Assembly: GCA_963720645.1 (NCBI GenBank)
Contig: CAVRFX010000019.1
Coordinates: forward strand, 124,001 to 188,000
DNA length: 64,000 nucleotides
Reading direction: 5' to 3'
Source of the DNA: RYN-230 sp963720645
Lineage (GTDB): Bacteria; Actinomycetota; Actinomycetes; Streptosporangiales; Streptosporangiaceae
Part shown: in pieces, positions 32,873 through 41,556 of the stretch
Position numbering within the stretch: the first letter of the stretch is position 1
Layout: the number at the start of each line of letters is the position of its first letter
Notes under the pieces: model-generated
Seen by the model: the letters and a program-made list of their open reading frames with translations, nothing else
What the model was told of the DNA's origin: nothing
Database searches by the model: none
Program-made: the position numbers and the translations under genes

Positions 32873-34045
32873 TCAGCGGTTGGCCACCGCCCGGGCGAGC
32901 TGGCTGATGATCTCGATCAGGACCGGCCGGGGAGTGGCGAAATTGAGCCGCACGTGCCCCGCGCCCGCCGCCCCGAACGCCGGGCCGTCGTTGACCATTA
33001 CCCCGGCCTTGTCCAGGAAGAACTCGCCGGGATTGTCACCGAGGTCCAGGTCACGGCAGTCCAGCCAGGCCAGGTAGGTGCCCTCCGGGGGCTGGTACCG
33101 GATGTCGGGCAGGTACTCGGCGAGCAGGTTACCGAGCATCGCCCGGCTGCCGTCCAGGTAGTTCAGCACCCCGGCGAGCCAGTCCTGGCCCGCGCTGAAC
33201 GCCGCGATGTTGGCGTACACGCCGGGCGTGCTCGCGCCGTGCTCTATCAGGCGCCCCGCCTGCGCCCACAGCTCGCTGTCCGCGTCGTTGCTGAGGATCA
33301 GCTGGGCGCACTTGAGGCCGGGGAGGTTCCAGCCCTTGGACGCCGAGGTCGCGGTGAGGGTGTGCCCGGCCGTGGCCTCGCTGAGTGAGGCGTACGGCAC
33401 GTGCCGGTGGCCCGGGTAGGTGAGCGGCGCGTGGATCTCGTCGGCGAACACGCGGCCGCCGTGCCGCTCGACCACCTCGCCGACCCCGGCCAGCTCCGCC
33501 TGCGTGTACACCCGGCCCACCGGGTTGCAGGGATTGCACAGGATGAGCAGGTGGCCGCCTGCGCGGAAGGCGGCGCCGATACCGTCCAGGTCGAGGACGG
33601 CCCGCCCGCCCGCCGTGGTCATCGGCACCTGGATGATCTCCCGGCCCAGCAGCGGCGGCACGCTGAGGAACGGCATGTAGGCCGGGGTGGGCAGGATCAC
33701 CGGGCTGCCCGGGCGGGAAAACAGGGTGATCGCCGCTTCGAGGCCCTTGATGACGTCGGGCAGGGGGCGGATCCGGTCCGGGTCGACGGCCCACCCGTGC
33801 CGGGCGGCCAGCCACGCCGCGCAAGCCTCGGCCATCTGCCGCGCCGCGCGGGGGGTGAGATACCCGAAGTCCTGCCGCGCGATCACCTCGCGCAGCGCCA
33901 TCTCCACCTCGGGGGCGGTGCCGAAATCCATTTCGGCGACGAACGCCCCGAGTACGTCCGGGCCGGCGTAGGTCCATTTGAGGCCGCCCCGGCGGCGCAG
34001 TTCAGCGACAGTGATCCGGTCGAGCGACTCGGCCAGCGTGGTCAT
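32873..34045 (-). CDS. MalY/PatB-type PLP-dependent lyase/aminotransferase
   Basis: 390 residues, aminotransferase class I/II fold. PLP-site elements: ADEIHAPLTYPG, PLP-Lys in TATSASKGWNLPGLKCAQ, and FVAEMDFGTAPEV, LCNPCNPVGRVYTQ, MVNDGPAFGAAGAGHVRLNFATP, all MalY/PatB hallmarks. Family members cleave cystathionine to homocysteine (C-S lyase). The stop-proximal end is in the middle of a leftward pair: the start overlaps the stop of the upstream amidohydrolase by 4 nt. Confidence 0.92.
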   Translation of the reverse strand: MTTLAESLDRITVAELRRRGGLKWTYAGPDVLGAFVAEMDFGTAPEVEMALREVIARQDFGYLTPRAARQMAEACAAWLAARHGWAVDPDRIRPLPDVIKGLEAAITLFSRPGSPVILPTPAYMPFLSVPPLLGREIIQVPMTTAGGRAVLDLDGIGAAFRAGGHLLILCNPCNPVGRVYTQAELAGVGEVVERHGGRVFADEIHAPLTYPGHRHVPYASLSEATAGHTLTATSASKGWNLPGLKCAQLILSNDADSELWAQAGRLIEHGASTPGVYANIAAFSAGQDWLAGVLNYLDGSRAMLGNLLAEYLPDIRYQPPEGTYLAWLDCRDLDLGDNPGEFFLDKAGVMVNDGPAFGAAGAGHVRLNFATPRPVLIEIISQLARAVANR

Positions 34046-34896
34046 CGGGGCCCGGGCCCGGCCGGCGCCGCCAGCACGCGCCGCGGCGCGGGACGGTGCT
34101 CCGCGCCCCGGGCCACCACGAGCTCCACGTGGTGCAGGACCGAGACCCCGGATCGCGGGTCGCCGCGGACCGCGATCAGGTCCGCGTCCTTGCCCGCTTC
34201 GATGGTCCCGGTGCGGTCGTCCACGCCCAGCGCCCGCGCCGCCCGCAGGGTGGCCGCGTCCAGGATCTCCACGGCGGGCAGCCCGACCATGGTCAGCGCC
34301 TCGAGCCCCGACACATGGGCGTCATGCGGGCAGTTGTCTATCCCCGCATCGGTGCCCGCGATGATCTGCGCGCCGCCCGAGTACAGTCCCATGATCACCT
34401 TTTCCAGCGCGTCCCCGAACAGCTCGCGCCTGGTCAGCGCGTGCACGTTCATCGTCGGGCATACGTATATGCCCGCGGCGGCGATGTCCTCCACCACGGA
34501 CGGATCGAAGTCCGAGCCGTATTTCCGGTCCGGCCCGGCGAACGAGCAGTGCTCGATGGTGTCCACCCGCGCCGCCACCGCCTGGGCGATGCCCTCCCTG
34601 CCGTGCGCATGCGCGGCCACCCGCTTGCCCAGCCGGTGCGCCTCGGTCACCACCGCCGCCAGTTCGGCCGGGCTGAACTGCGCCGACCACGGCGGCGCGC
34701 CCTCGGTCATGAAGCCGCCGGTGGACATGACCTTGACGAAGTCGGCGCCCATCTTGTGGTGCAGCCGGACCATCCGGCGCAACTCGTCGGGGGTGTCACA
34801 CTCCCCGCCCATGAACCAGCAGTGCCCGCCGGTCGGGGTGAGCTCGCTGCGCGCGCCGGTTAGCAGCGCGCCCGTCTGGTAAAGGCGCATGGCCAA
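34042..34896 (-). CDS. Amidohydrolase family protein, N-terminally truncated
   Basis: 284 residues covering only the C-terminal two-thirds of an imidazolonepropionase/prolidase-like amidohydrolase. Present: LTPTGGHCWFMGGE, carbamylated-Lys site FVKVMSTGGF, metal His in AHAHG and TIEHCSF, and AGTDAG. Missing: the first about 100 residues with the HxH metal motif. Upstream in frame there are only 16 more codons before a TGA, and no homologous sequence is visible in any frame to 35100. So it is probably inactive, unless the sequence is incomplete. Translationally coupled (ATGA) to the MalY-type gene. Confidence 0.8.
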   Translation of the reverse strand: MAMRLYQTGALLTGARSELTPTGGHCWFMGGECDTPDELRRMVRLHHKMGADFVKVMSTGGFMTEGAPPWSAQFSPAELAAVVTEAHRLGKRVAAHAHGREGIAQAVAARVDTIEHCSFAGPDRKYGSDFDPSVVEDIAAAGIYVCPTMNVHALTRRELFGDALEKVIMGLYSGGAQIIAGTDAGIDNCPHDAHVSGLEALTMVGLPAVEILDAATLRAARALGVDDRTGTIEAGKDADLIAVRGDPRSGVSVLHHVELVVARGAEHRPAPRRVLAAPAGPGPR

Positions 34897-35185
34897 CCCC
34901 TCTGGCTGCCAGCGGTGATGTGGCCGGGAATTCTGCAGGCGAAGTACTCAGCTGGCACCGACGCTAAGACGGAGGGCGTCTCCGGTCAATGGGAGTTCCC
35001 GGGACGAAACCGGCCGGAAATGCGCTGCGCCGTTGTTTATCTGGCGGAAGCACCCCGGACCGGCGGGCGCTCCGGGAAAAGAAGCGGTCAGCCAGCATTT
35101 GGTAGCATCACGACCTGCCTACCAGGGCTGCGTTGGCTCCGTGTTCAGCCCGGCCGGAGCCGCCCGGCCCAGGGGAGTGATCGGC

Positions 35186-37189
35186 ATGAGCACGCAGCCA
35201 GCCCCGGTCGCGGACGTGGCGGACCAGCGGGCCAGCCTGTTCACCCCCGGGCCCCGGCTGGGCTGGGTGTTCCGCGACCGCCGCCAGCTCGCCGACCCGT
35301 TTCCCGAGCCCCGGCCCGACCTCGACGCCATGCGGGCCGCCGCGGTGCAGCAGGCCGAGTCGGCCGACAAGGCGTACCGGAAGATCCGCAAGTTCCTCGG
35401 GATCCCGAGCACCCTGCTGTTCGTCGTGCTGCTGCTGGCCAACGGCTGCGCGGCCAACATCAACGGCAGCGGGCCGCCGCTGGTCAGCGACCTGATCGCC
35501 CTGGTCATCTGCGGCCCGGGCATGACGCTCACGTTCCTGCGGTGGCGGAAGGCACGCCAGGCCGCCGCCGCGGTGGCGCGGGTTCCTGACGAGCACCAGC
35601 GGGCGGCCGCGGCCTGGCAGCAGCGTGAGGAGGCCTGGCAGCGGGCCGAGCTGCGCCGGCTGGACCAGGTGGACGAGTGGGGCAGCGCGGAGGTCTCCGC
35701 CACCGCGCCGCGGGTGGACGTGTTCGGCGGGAGCCTGCGCGGCTGGCAGGCCCTGCTCACCACGCACGGGACCTCGCTGCTGGCCAGCCAGCCCGTGCTG
35801 GCCGTGGACCTGACGGGCGAGGTCGTCTGCCAGGAGCTCACCGACACGGCCCGCGCCGCGGGGATGCCGGCCGCCGTCTGGCTGCTGCCCGCCCAGCTGG
35901 GCGCCTCCGGCGTGCTCGCCGGGCTGTCCGCGGCCCAGTTCGCCGACGCCCTGGCCGAGGCGGTGCACACCGACGGCACGGCCGGCGCGGCGCGCGCCGA
36001 GCGGGCGGTGGACACCCGGGTCCTGGAGCAGCTGCACGGGGCGCTCGGTGGTGACGTGACGCCGGCCCGCCTGGCCGCGGCGGTCCGCGCCGCCCTCGGC
36101 CACGCCGACCAGCCTGCCGTGCTCAGTCCCGGCGAGCAGGCGCAGATCTCATCGGAGCTGTTCCCGGCGGAATACCGGCGCCAGATCGAGCCGAATTTAG
36201 TACGGATCGAGGCCTTCCTGACCGCGCTCGCCCAGCACACGGAGCAGCCCGGCCAGCCTCCGGTCACCCCTGAGCCGCCGGCCTACTACACCTGCCTCGC
36301 CCTGGAACCCGCGGCCCGCAGCGCCCGCGCCGAGGTCCTGGCCGCGCTGGCGGTGCAGTGGCTGACCGTCCAGGTGACCAGCAGCAATGACCCGGCCCCG
36401 GCCGTCATCATCGCCGGTGCGGACGAGATCAGCCGGCCGCATCTGGAGCGGCTGGCCGGGGCGTGCGAGCGGCGTGGCGTGCCGCTGACGCTGCTGTTCC
36501 GTCATCTGCGCGACACCGGGCTGAGCATGCTGGGCGGCGGCGCCGCCGCGTTCATGCGGCTGGGCCACCACGGCGAGGCCGAGCAGGCCGCCGCGTACAT
36601 CGGCAGGCAGCACCGGTTCGTGCTCTCCAACGTCACCGCCTCCCTCGGGGGCAGCGACACGCACACGATCACCGAGACCGAGGGCCAGACCGTCACCGAC
36701 ACCATCCACATCGGCGGCCATGCGGGCTGGAAGGGCCGCGTCCCGCGGCGCGGCCTGCGCGGCCCGGGTCACGACGAGTCCCGGCGCCCGTCCCGCAGCC
36801 GGTCCGTGGCCCGGAACTGGTCTACCGCCCGGTCATGGGCCGAGAGCACCAACTGGAGCAACGCCGCGGCCAGCCAGCGGGTCTACGAATACGCGGTCGA
36901 GCCCGCGGTGCTGCAGAACCTGCCCGACCAGGCGCTGCTGCTGGTCACCCGGGGTTCCGGCGGCCCGGTGCTGAGGTCCGTGGAATGTGACCCGGCGATC
37001 GTCACCCTCCCCCGGGTCAGTGCCAGGCCACTGCCCGACCCGGCCGACGCGCAGCAGGCCGGCCGGGGCACCGGGACGCTGCCCGAGCCGGGGCGGGCGC
37101 GACTGCCCAGCCCGGGTGCCTCCCTGGATCAGGCTGGCCCGGCTTCACCCGACCTAGGAGTGAGATGGACCCGATCAGGCTCATCGTGA
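35186..37189 (+). CDS. Uncharacterised actinobacterial membrane protein, weakly TraG/VirD4-like
   Basis: 667 residues. Two membrane helices (about 75-92, 98-118), a charged helical stretch (about 125-165), then alpha/beta domains. VIIAGADEISRPHLERLAGACERRGVPLTLLFRHL followed by AFMRLGHHGEAEQAAAYIGRQHRFVLS resembles the TraM-recognition end of TraG/VirD4 coupling proteins (acidic DE, then helix and strand order), but no Walker A is visible. A Ser/Arg/Trp-rich region follows. GGGGAG is 9 nt before ATG 35186; a longer upstream frame is rejected. Overlaps the next gene by 25 nt. Function unknown; conserved with that small partner as far as I recall. Confidence 0.6.
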   Translation: MSTQPAPVADVADQRASLFTPGPRLGWVFRDRRQLADPFPEPRPDLDAMRAAAVQQAESADKAYRKIRKFLGIPSTLLFVVLLLANGCAANINGSGPPLVSDLIALVICGPGMTLTFLRWRKARQAAAAVARVPDEHQRAAAAWQQREEAWQRAELRRLDQVDEWGSAEVSATAPRVDVFGGSLRGWQALLTTHGTSLLASQPVLAVDLTGEVVCQELTDTARAAGMPAAVWLLPAQLGASGVLAGLSAAQFADALAEAVHTDGTAGAARAERAVDTRVLEQLHGALGGDVTPARLAAAVRAALGHADQPAVLSPGEQAQISSELFPAEYRRQIEPNLVRIEAFLTALAQHTEQPGQPPVTPEPPAYYTCLALEPAARSARAEVLAALAVQWLTVQVTSSNDPAPAVIIAGADEISRPHLERLAGACERRGVPLTLLFRHLRDTGLSMLGGGAAAFMRLGHHGEAEQAAAYIGRQHRFVLSNVTASLGGSDTHTITETEGQTVTDTIHIGGHAGWKGRVPRRGLRGPGHDESRRPSRSRSVARNWSTARSWAESTNWSNAAASQRVYEYAVEPAVLQNLPDQALLLVTRGSGGPVLRSVECDPAIVTLPRVSARPLPDPADAQQAGRGTGTLPEPGRARLPSPGASLDQAGPASPDLGVRWTRSGSS

Positions 37190-38465
37190 CCGCGCTGTCG
37201 GCCGGAGCCAGGGGCACCCGCCAGAACGGGGTGCCGGCCGCGTTACCCGGCGCGCACACCGAGCTGGTGGCGCTGGCCCGGGAGCGGCTGCGCGGCCGCC
37301 CGAATGGCGCCATGGTGCTGAGGCAGCATGCGGAGGACCCGGCGAGGTGGGGCCGCGCGCTGGCCACGGCGCTGGACGCGGAGGGGGCGGCCGGGGACAC
37401 CACGCTCATCGCGTCGGCGCAGGCCGTCCTCCGGCTGACCGACGAAGCCGGGTCCGGCCGCGGGAAGTACGCTCTGCCCGCCGGGGACGCAGGCTGTCGG
37501 TCGCCCCGATCGCGGCCGGCCTGGGGGCCGGGGATCACGGTCAGCATGCTGCCGGCCGCGTCCTCCCGCGGGCGGGTGCCCGGCTGGGCGCGGACCCCGG
37601 CGTCTGGCCAGGCCCCGCTGGGGCCGGACCAGGCGGCGCCCGCTCCCCACGCGCCCGCGGGCGCCGCCCGGCTATCCCCTGCAGGCGGTGTGCCGGGTGA
37701 GGAGCACGCCCGCCTGTCCTGCGGCCCAGTACAGGCGGCGCCGGTGGAGTCCGGCTGCAGAACCTGTGCAGGAGATGTGGAGCCCCCGGAGCCGCCGGCC
37801 GAGCACCGGTCACGGTCAGGGTCAGGGTCAGGCCGGGAAGCTGGATCCGGGACGTCAGCCGGGCGGGCGCCGCGGTGGGCGCGGGCCCGCCGCCGGAGCC
37901 GCCGGGCCGCCTCGATCATGCCGCTGACCGCCAGGGTGAGACCCAGGCCGACCAGCAGCCCGGCCCAGGGCCGCCCCTCGAAAGCCTGGCCGCCGAGGCC
38001 GATGAAGAACGCGTAGCTCGCCCACAAGACACCGGCCAGGCCGGTCCCCAGGAGGAAGCTGCGCCGCGGGTAGCCGATGAGCCCGCAGGTGAGCGTGACC
38101 GCGGTCCGGCCGCCCGGGATGAACCGGCAGGCGACGATGATCCGGATGCCGTACTCCTCCAGGGAGCGCTGGGCCCAGGCGCGGCGGCGCGCGCCCCGCT
38201 CGCCCGCGAAGATCCGCCGGCTGACGGCCGGGCCGAACCGCCAGCCGACCAGGTAAGCGGCGTTGTCGCCGAGGAACGCCCCGAACGCGGCCAGCGCGAC
38301 CAGCACCGCGATGCGCGGATCGGCGCTGCCCGCGGTCGCGACGCCCAGGGCGATCACCGCGGTCTCGCTGGGCAGGAGCGGGATCAGCGCGTCGAGCGCG
38401 GGCACGAGGACCGCGATCAGGTAGGAAGCCGGGGATCCGACGTCCAGCTGGGCCAGGTCGATCAC
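37017..38465 (-). CDS. DedA-family membrane protein (frame runs on past the domain)
   Basis: The DedA/SNARE-associated domain covers about 38465-37840: SYLIAVLVPALDALIPLLPSE, FGAFLGDNAAYLVGWRFG, YGIRIIVACRFIPGGRTAVTL and GTGLAGVLWASYAFFIGL. DedA proteins are undecaprenyl-phosphate/phospholipid flippase-related. After RRARAHRGARPAD the frame stays open for about 270 codons, antisense to the small neighbouring gene; a TGA in the adjacent frame just after HRGARP suggests the true stop is near 37840 and one base is missing. GTG start overlaps the TGA of a 36-codon upstream frame. Confidence 0.7.
   Translation of the reverse strand: MIDLAQLDVGSPASYLIAVLVPALDALIPLLPSETAVIALGVATAGSADPRIAVLVALAAFGAFLGDNAAYLVGWRFGPAVSRRIFAGERGARRRAWAQRSLEEYGIRIIVACRFIPGGRTAVTLTCGLIGYPRRSFLLGTGLAGVLWASYAFFIGLGGQAFEGRPWAGLLVGLGLTLAVSGMIEAARRLRRRARAHRGARPADVPDPASRPDPDPDRDRCSAGGSGGSTSPAQVLQPDSTGAACTGPQDRRACSSPGTPPAGDSRAAPAGAWGAGAAWSGPSGAWPDAGVRAQPGTRPREDAAGSMLTVIPGPQAGRDRGDRQPASPAGRAYFPRPDPASSVSRRTACADAMSVVSPAAPSASSAVASARPHLAGSSACCLSTMAPFGRPRSRSRASATSSVCAPGNAAGTPFWRVPLAPADSAVTMSLIGSISLLGRVKPGQPDPGRHPGWAVAPAPARAASRCPGRPAARRPGRAVAWH
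37165..38016 (+). CDS. Small actinobacterial effector-associated-like protein, 3' end unreliable
   Basis: MDPIRLIVTALSAGARG, ELVALARERLRGRPNGAM, HAEDPARWGRALATALDAEG and LTDEAGSGRGKYA match a short alpha-helical family often encoded beside actinobacterial ATPases and usually ending in a Gly/Asn-rich amyloid-like tail. AGGAG at 37154-37158 supports the ATG. Only the first about 105 codons (to about 37480) look real; after GKYA the frame becomes Arg/Pro/Ala-rich and runs antisense into dedA. A lost base near 37470-37500 is the simplest explanation. The tail motif I would expect is not visible in any frame. Confidence 0.5.
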   Translation: MDPIRLIVTALSAGARGTRQNGVPAALPGAHTELVALARERLRGRPNGAMVLRQHAEDPARWGRALATALDAEGAAGDTTLIASAQAVLRLTDEAGSGRGKYALPAGDAGCRSPRSRPAWGPGITVSMLPAASSRGRVPGWARTPASGQAPLGPDQAAPAPHAPAGAARLSPAGGVPGEEHARLSCGPVQAAPVESGCRTCAGDVEPPEPPAEHRSRSGSGSGREAGSGTSAGRAPRWARARRRSRRAASIMPLTARVRPRPTSSPAQGRPSKAWPPRPMKNA

Positions 38466-38572
38466 CAGCGTCCTCCGCGGCGCCGGGAGCTCAGGACCCG
38501 GGCCAGCACGACGGCCAGGGCCGCGCCGAACACGATCCACGGCGCGATCACGATCAGGTCACTGGCGGTCAT
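38462..38572 (-). CDS. Small single-helix membrane ORF upstream of dedA
   Basis: 36 residues: DLIVIAPWIVFGAALAVVL is one clear membrane helix followed by a basic tail RVLSSRRRGGRW. Its TGA overlaps the dedA GTG by 4 nt, which implies translational coupling. The GGTGG before the ATG is very close, so the start is weak. It is either a small partner of DedA or an upstream coupling ORF. Confidence 0.5.
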   Translation of the reverse strand: MTASDLIVIAPWIVFGAALAVVLARVLSSRRRGGRW

Positions 38573-38758
38573 TCCACCAGTGCAGCCGGCGGCCGTGCCG
38601 GACAGGTGAAGCTGTTGTGGCGACGGTGTGGAGACCGGCGGAAACCCGCGCGTTCACCGGCGGCGGCCCGGGTACCACTCCCGTGCTGCGGGATCATGGG
38701 TACACGGCGCCGCGCGAGCGGCGGCCCGGCGTCGGGCGGGAAAGGCGGGTGAGCAGCG

Positions 38759-39444
38759 GTGACGGCGACGGTGCTGGTCGTGGAGGACGAGCGGAAGCTG
38801 CGCGAGCTGGTCCGCTCCTACCTGGAGCGGGCCGGGTTCACGGTGCTGAGCACCGACTCCGGCGCTGAGGCGCTGACCCTGGCCGGATCGGCTTCCCCGA
38901 CCTGGTCATCCTCGACCTCGGCCTGCCGGATGTGGCCGGCGAGACCGTCGCCCGCGAGCTGCGCGCCGCGGGGCCGACGCCGATCCTGATGCTGACGGCC
39001 AGGAGCACCGAGGAGGACCGGATCCGCGGCCTGGAACTCGGCGCCGACGACTACGTGACCAAGCCATTCAGCCCGCGGGAACTGGTGCTGCGGGTCCAGG
39101 CCGTGCTGCGCCGCAGCGGCCCGGCCGCGGCGCAGGGCGTGGCCAGCTACGGCGGCGGGGAACTGGTCATCGACGAGCCGCAGCGCCAGGCCACCGTGCG
39201 GGGCGCCATCGTCGGCCTGACCCCGACCGAATGGGGTGTGCTGGTGGCGCTGGCCACCGTCCCGGGCCGGGTCTACTCCCGGTTCGAGCTCATCAACCGG
39301 GTGCGGGGGTATGAGTTCGAGGGTTATGAGCGCACCGTCAACTCGCACGTGAAGAACCTGCGCCGCAAGATCGAGGAGGACCCGGCCAGCCCGCGGATCG
39401 TGCAGACCGTGCTGGGTGGCGGCTACCGGCTGGGCCTGCCCGGG
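38759..39444 (+). pseudogene. OmpR-family response regulator with a frame break
   Basis: MTATVLVVEDERKLRELVRSYLERAGF (acidic pair) is in one frame; LVILDLGLPDVAGETVAREL with the phospho-Asp, then DDYVTKPFSPREL and the winged helix (LTPTEWGVLVALAT; RTVNSHVKNLRRKIEEDP; GGGYRLG), continue in another. The change is at about 38891 (TCGGCTTC, one G missing). The C-terminus has no stop before the kinase ATG, so it reads into the kinase; in the neighbouring frame a TGA overlaps that ATG, the normal arrangement. Two indels probably exist. Confidence 0.8.
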
Positions 39445-40797
39445 ATGGCTGACCAGCCGGCCCCGGCGCCCGGTGCCCCGGCCCGGGGCGGCGCCATCGG
39501 GCTGCGCCTGGCGCTGGCGTTCCTGGGTGTGGCACTAGTGGCGATCGCCCTGCTCGCCGGGCTGATCGCGGTCTTCTCCGCCGCGGACGTCTCCTCACTC
39601 GCCGGCCGCGAACGGGCCCAGCTGGCCAGCGCGGTCGCGGTGGCCGCGGGCGCGGCCTGGGACCGGACGAACAGCTGGGGGGGCGCGGCCCTCGGACCGG
39701 TACTGGATCTGGCCGCCCGGACCGGCGCGGACGCCCAGATCCGGGACGCGGCGGGCCGGCCCGTGGCCTCCTCGAGCGGTTTCGCCGGTCACCCCGGCAC
39801 CCAGCTCAGCGCGCCGGTCGTGGTGCAGGGCCAGCAGGTCGGCACGACCGTGGTCAGGTTCAGCGGGTCGGGCCTGGGCGGCGCGGAGCACACGCTGCGC
39901 ACCGCGCTGCTGCGGGCCATCGCCGGGGCCGCCGGCCTGGCCGCGCTGCTGGCTCTGGTGGTGGGCCTGGCCCTGGCGAGGCGGATCACCCGCCCGGTGG
40001 AGCGGATCATCACCGTGACCCGGGCCATGGGCGGCGGGGACCGCGCGGCCCGGGTCGGGCCGGTCACGGCTCCCGGGGAGCTGAGTGAACTCGCCACCGC
40101 GTTCGACCAGATGGCGGACACCCTGGACCGGCAGGAGCAGCTGCGCCGCGACCTGGTCGCCGACGTGGCCCACGAGCTGCGCACCCCGGTCGCGATCCTC
40201 CAGGCCGGCCACGAGGCCCTGCTCGACGGGGTGGTCGAGGCGACCCCGGACCAGCTGACCTCGCTGCGCGACGAGGTGCTCCGGCTGGCGCGCATGGTGG
40301 ACGACCTGCAGACGCTCGCGGCGGCCGACGCGGCCACGCTGCAGCTGTCGCTGCGCCGCTGCGACCTGGCCGAGGTGGCCGCGGCCGCCACGGACAGCCT
40401 GGCCGGGCGGTTCGAGGCGGGCGGCCTGACCGTCGAGCGGCAGCTGACCCCGGCCTGGGTCATGGCCGACCCTCGCTGGCTGCATCAGGTGATCACGAAC
40501 CTGCTCACCAACGCGCTGAAGTTCACCCCCTCGGGCGGCCGGGTGACGGTCCAGTGCGCGGCCAGCGGCCGGTCCGCGGTGCTCCGCGTGACCGATACGG
40601 GCGCCGGGATCCCCGCCGCCGAGCTGCCGCACATCTTCGAGCGGTTCTGGCGAGGCAGGCAGGCGGCCCAGACCTCCGGCAGCGGTATCGGCCTGGCGGT
40701 GGCGGCCGAGCTGGCCCGGGCCCACCACGGCCAGCTGACCGCCAGCAGCCAGCCCGGGCGCGGCACCGAGATGATGCTCACCCTGCCCGCGGCCTGA
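39445..40797 (+). CDS. HAMP sensor histidine kinase
   Basis: 450 residues from ATG 39445: helix about 18-43, extracytoplasmic sensor (about 50-150), second helix about 155-178, HAMP (RRITRPVERIITVTRAMGGGD), His box VADVAHELRTPVAIL with H243, and HATPase_c (HQVITNLLTNALKFTPSGG; VTDTGAGIP; SGSGIGLAVAAELA). It matches BaeS/MprB-type kinases. It is preceded in the same frame by the response regulator without an intervening stop, probably because of a base error; a true regulator-kinase fusion would be unusual in this order. Confidence 0.9.
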   Translation: MADQPAPAPGAPARGGAIGLRLALAFLGVALVAIALLAGLIAVFSAADVSSLAGRERAQLASAVAVAAGAAWDRTNSWGGAALGPVLDLAARTGADAQIRDAAGRPVASSSGFAGHPGTQLSAPVVVQGQQVGTTVVRFSGSGLGGAEHTLRTALLRAIAGAAGLAALLALVVGLALARRITRPVERIITVTRAMGGGDRAARVGPVTAPGELSELATAFDQMADTLDRQEQLRRDLVADVAHELRTPVAILQAGHEALLDGVVEATPDQLTSLRDEVLRLARMVDDLQTLAAADAATLQLSLRRCDLAEVAAAATDSLAGRFEAGGLTVERQLTPAWVMADPRWLHQVITNLLTNALKFTPSGGRVTVQCAASGRSAVLRVTDTGAGIPAAELPHIFERFWRGRQAAQTSGSGIGLAVAAELARAHHGQLTASSQPGRGTEMMLTLPAA

Positions 40798-41019
40798 CCG
40801 CCGCCCGGCGGCTTCTTCACGCCGTCACCACATCAGCCGCACAATCCCTGCACCCGGCGCCGGTTGGCTGGTCCCGTCGCCCTGATCCGACGACCCCCCG
40901 AGGCGCGGATCAGGGCGGCCCACCCGCTGCGGTGCTGGCGACCCGCGGCACCGAGAAGAGGAGAGGACATGACCGCCGCGACCGACGACCTGCTCACCGC
41001 GACCGGGACCCGCAGGCCG

Positions 41020-41060
41020 GGCTGGGCGGCCCGGGGCTGGGCAGCCCCGGGCTGGGCGAC
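41020..41060 (+). repeat. 15-bp tandem repeat before the SRPBCC start
   Basis: GGCTGGGCGGCCCGG, then GGCTGGGCAGCCCCG, then GGCTGGGCGAC: three units of period 15, encoding GLGGP/GLGSP/GLGD in frame with the SRPBCC gene. The upstream ATG at 40969 (preceded by a strong AGGAGAGG) is one base out of frame with them, so a slippage or base error here may hide the real N-terminus. Confidence 0.8.
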
Positions 41061-41531
41061 ATGGTGCAGACCCACCGCATCTTCATCCGGGCGACATCGG
41101 TGGAGATCTGGGACGCCCTGACCCGGCCAGGCTGGACCCAGCAGTACGGTTACCGGGCCCCGGCCCAGTACGAGATGCGGCCCGGCGGCGCGTACCGGGC
41201 CTTCGCCAGCGTGGCCATGAAGATGCGCGGCATCGACGGCGTGGTCTTCGACGGCGCGGTCCTCGAGGCCGATCCGCCGCGGCGGCTCGTGCAGACCTGG
41301 CACGTGCTGTTCGACGCCGCCGCCCGGGCCGAGGCGGACACCCGGCTGACCTGGGAGGTAGAGGAAGGTTACGGCGGCGTAAGCACCTTGACAGTCACTC
41401 ACGACCTGGCGGGCGCGCCGCATACGGCGGCGGTAGCCGACGGGCGGCATGCGGCCGTGAGCGGCGGCTGGGCCTGGATCCTCAGCGACCTGAAGACGCT
41501 GCTGGAGACCGGCCGGCCGCTGGCCGCCTGA
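41061..41531 (+). CDS. SRPBCC/AHSA1-domain protein
   Basis: 156 residues of the START/Bet v1-like AHSA1 group: MVQTHRIFIRATSVEIWDALTRPGWTQQYGY start, GGAYRAFA, VLEADPPRRLVQTWHVLF, ADTRLTWEVEEG, and GGWAWILSDLKTLLETGRPL. These proteins bind hydrophobic ligands or act as stress proteins. ATG 41061 has no good ribosome site; the strong site at 40957-40964 serves ATG 40969 (MTAATDDLLTATGTRRPG), which would join this frame if one base were lost in the 15-bp repeats between. Confidence 0.8.
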   Translation: MVQTHRIFIRATSVEIWDALTRPGWTQQYGYRAPAQYEMRPGGAYRAFASVAMKMRGIDGVVFDGAVLEADPPRRLVQTWHVLFDAAARAEADTRLTWEVEEGYGGVSTLTVTHDLAGAPHTAAVADGRHAAVSGGWAWILSDLKTLLETGRPLAA

Positions 41532-41556
41532 CCGGCCGGGCGGGACCAGGTCCGCC

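Noticed and set aside
40800..40812. GCCGCC-C-GGCGGC terminator after the kinase
   Set aside because: The loop would be too small and no T-run follows; too weak to call.
41532..41556. Guanidine riboswitch before the SMR exporter
   Set aside because: Only 25 bp separate it from the preceding gene; there is no room for an aptamer.
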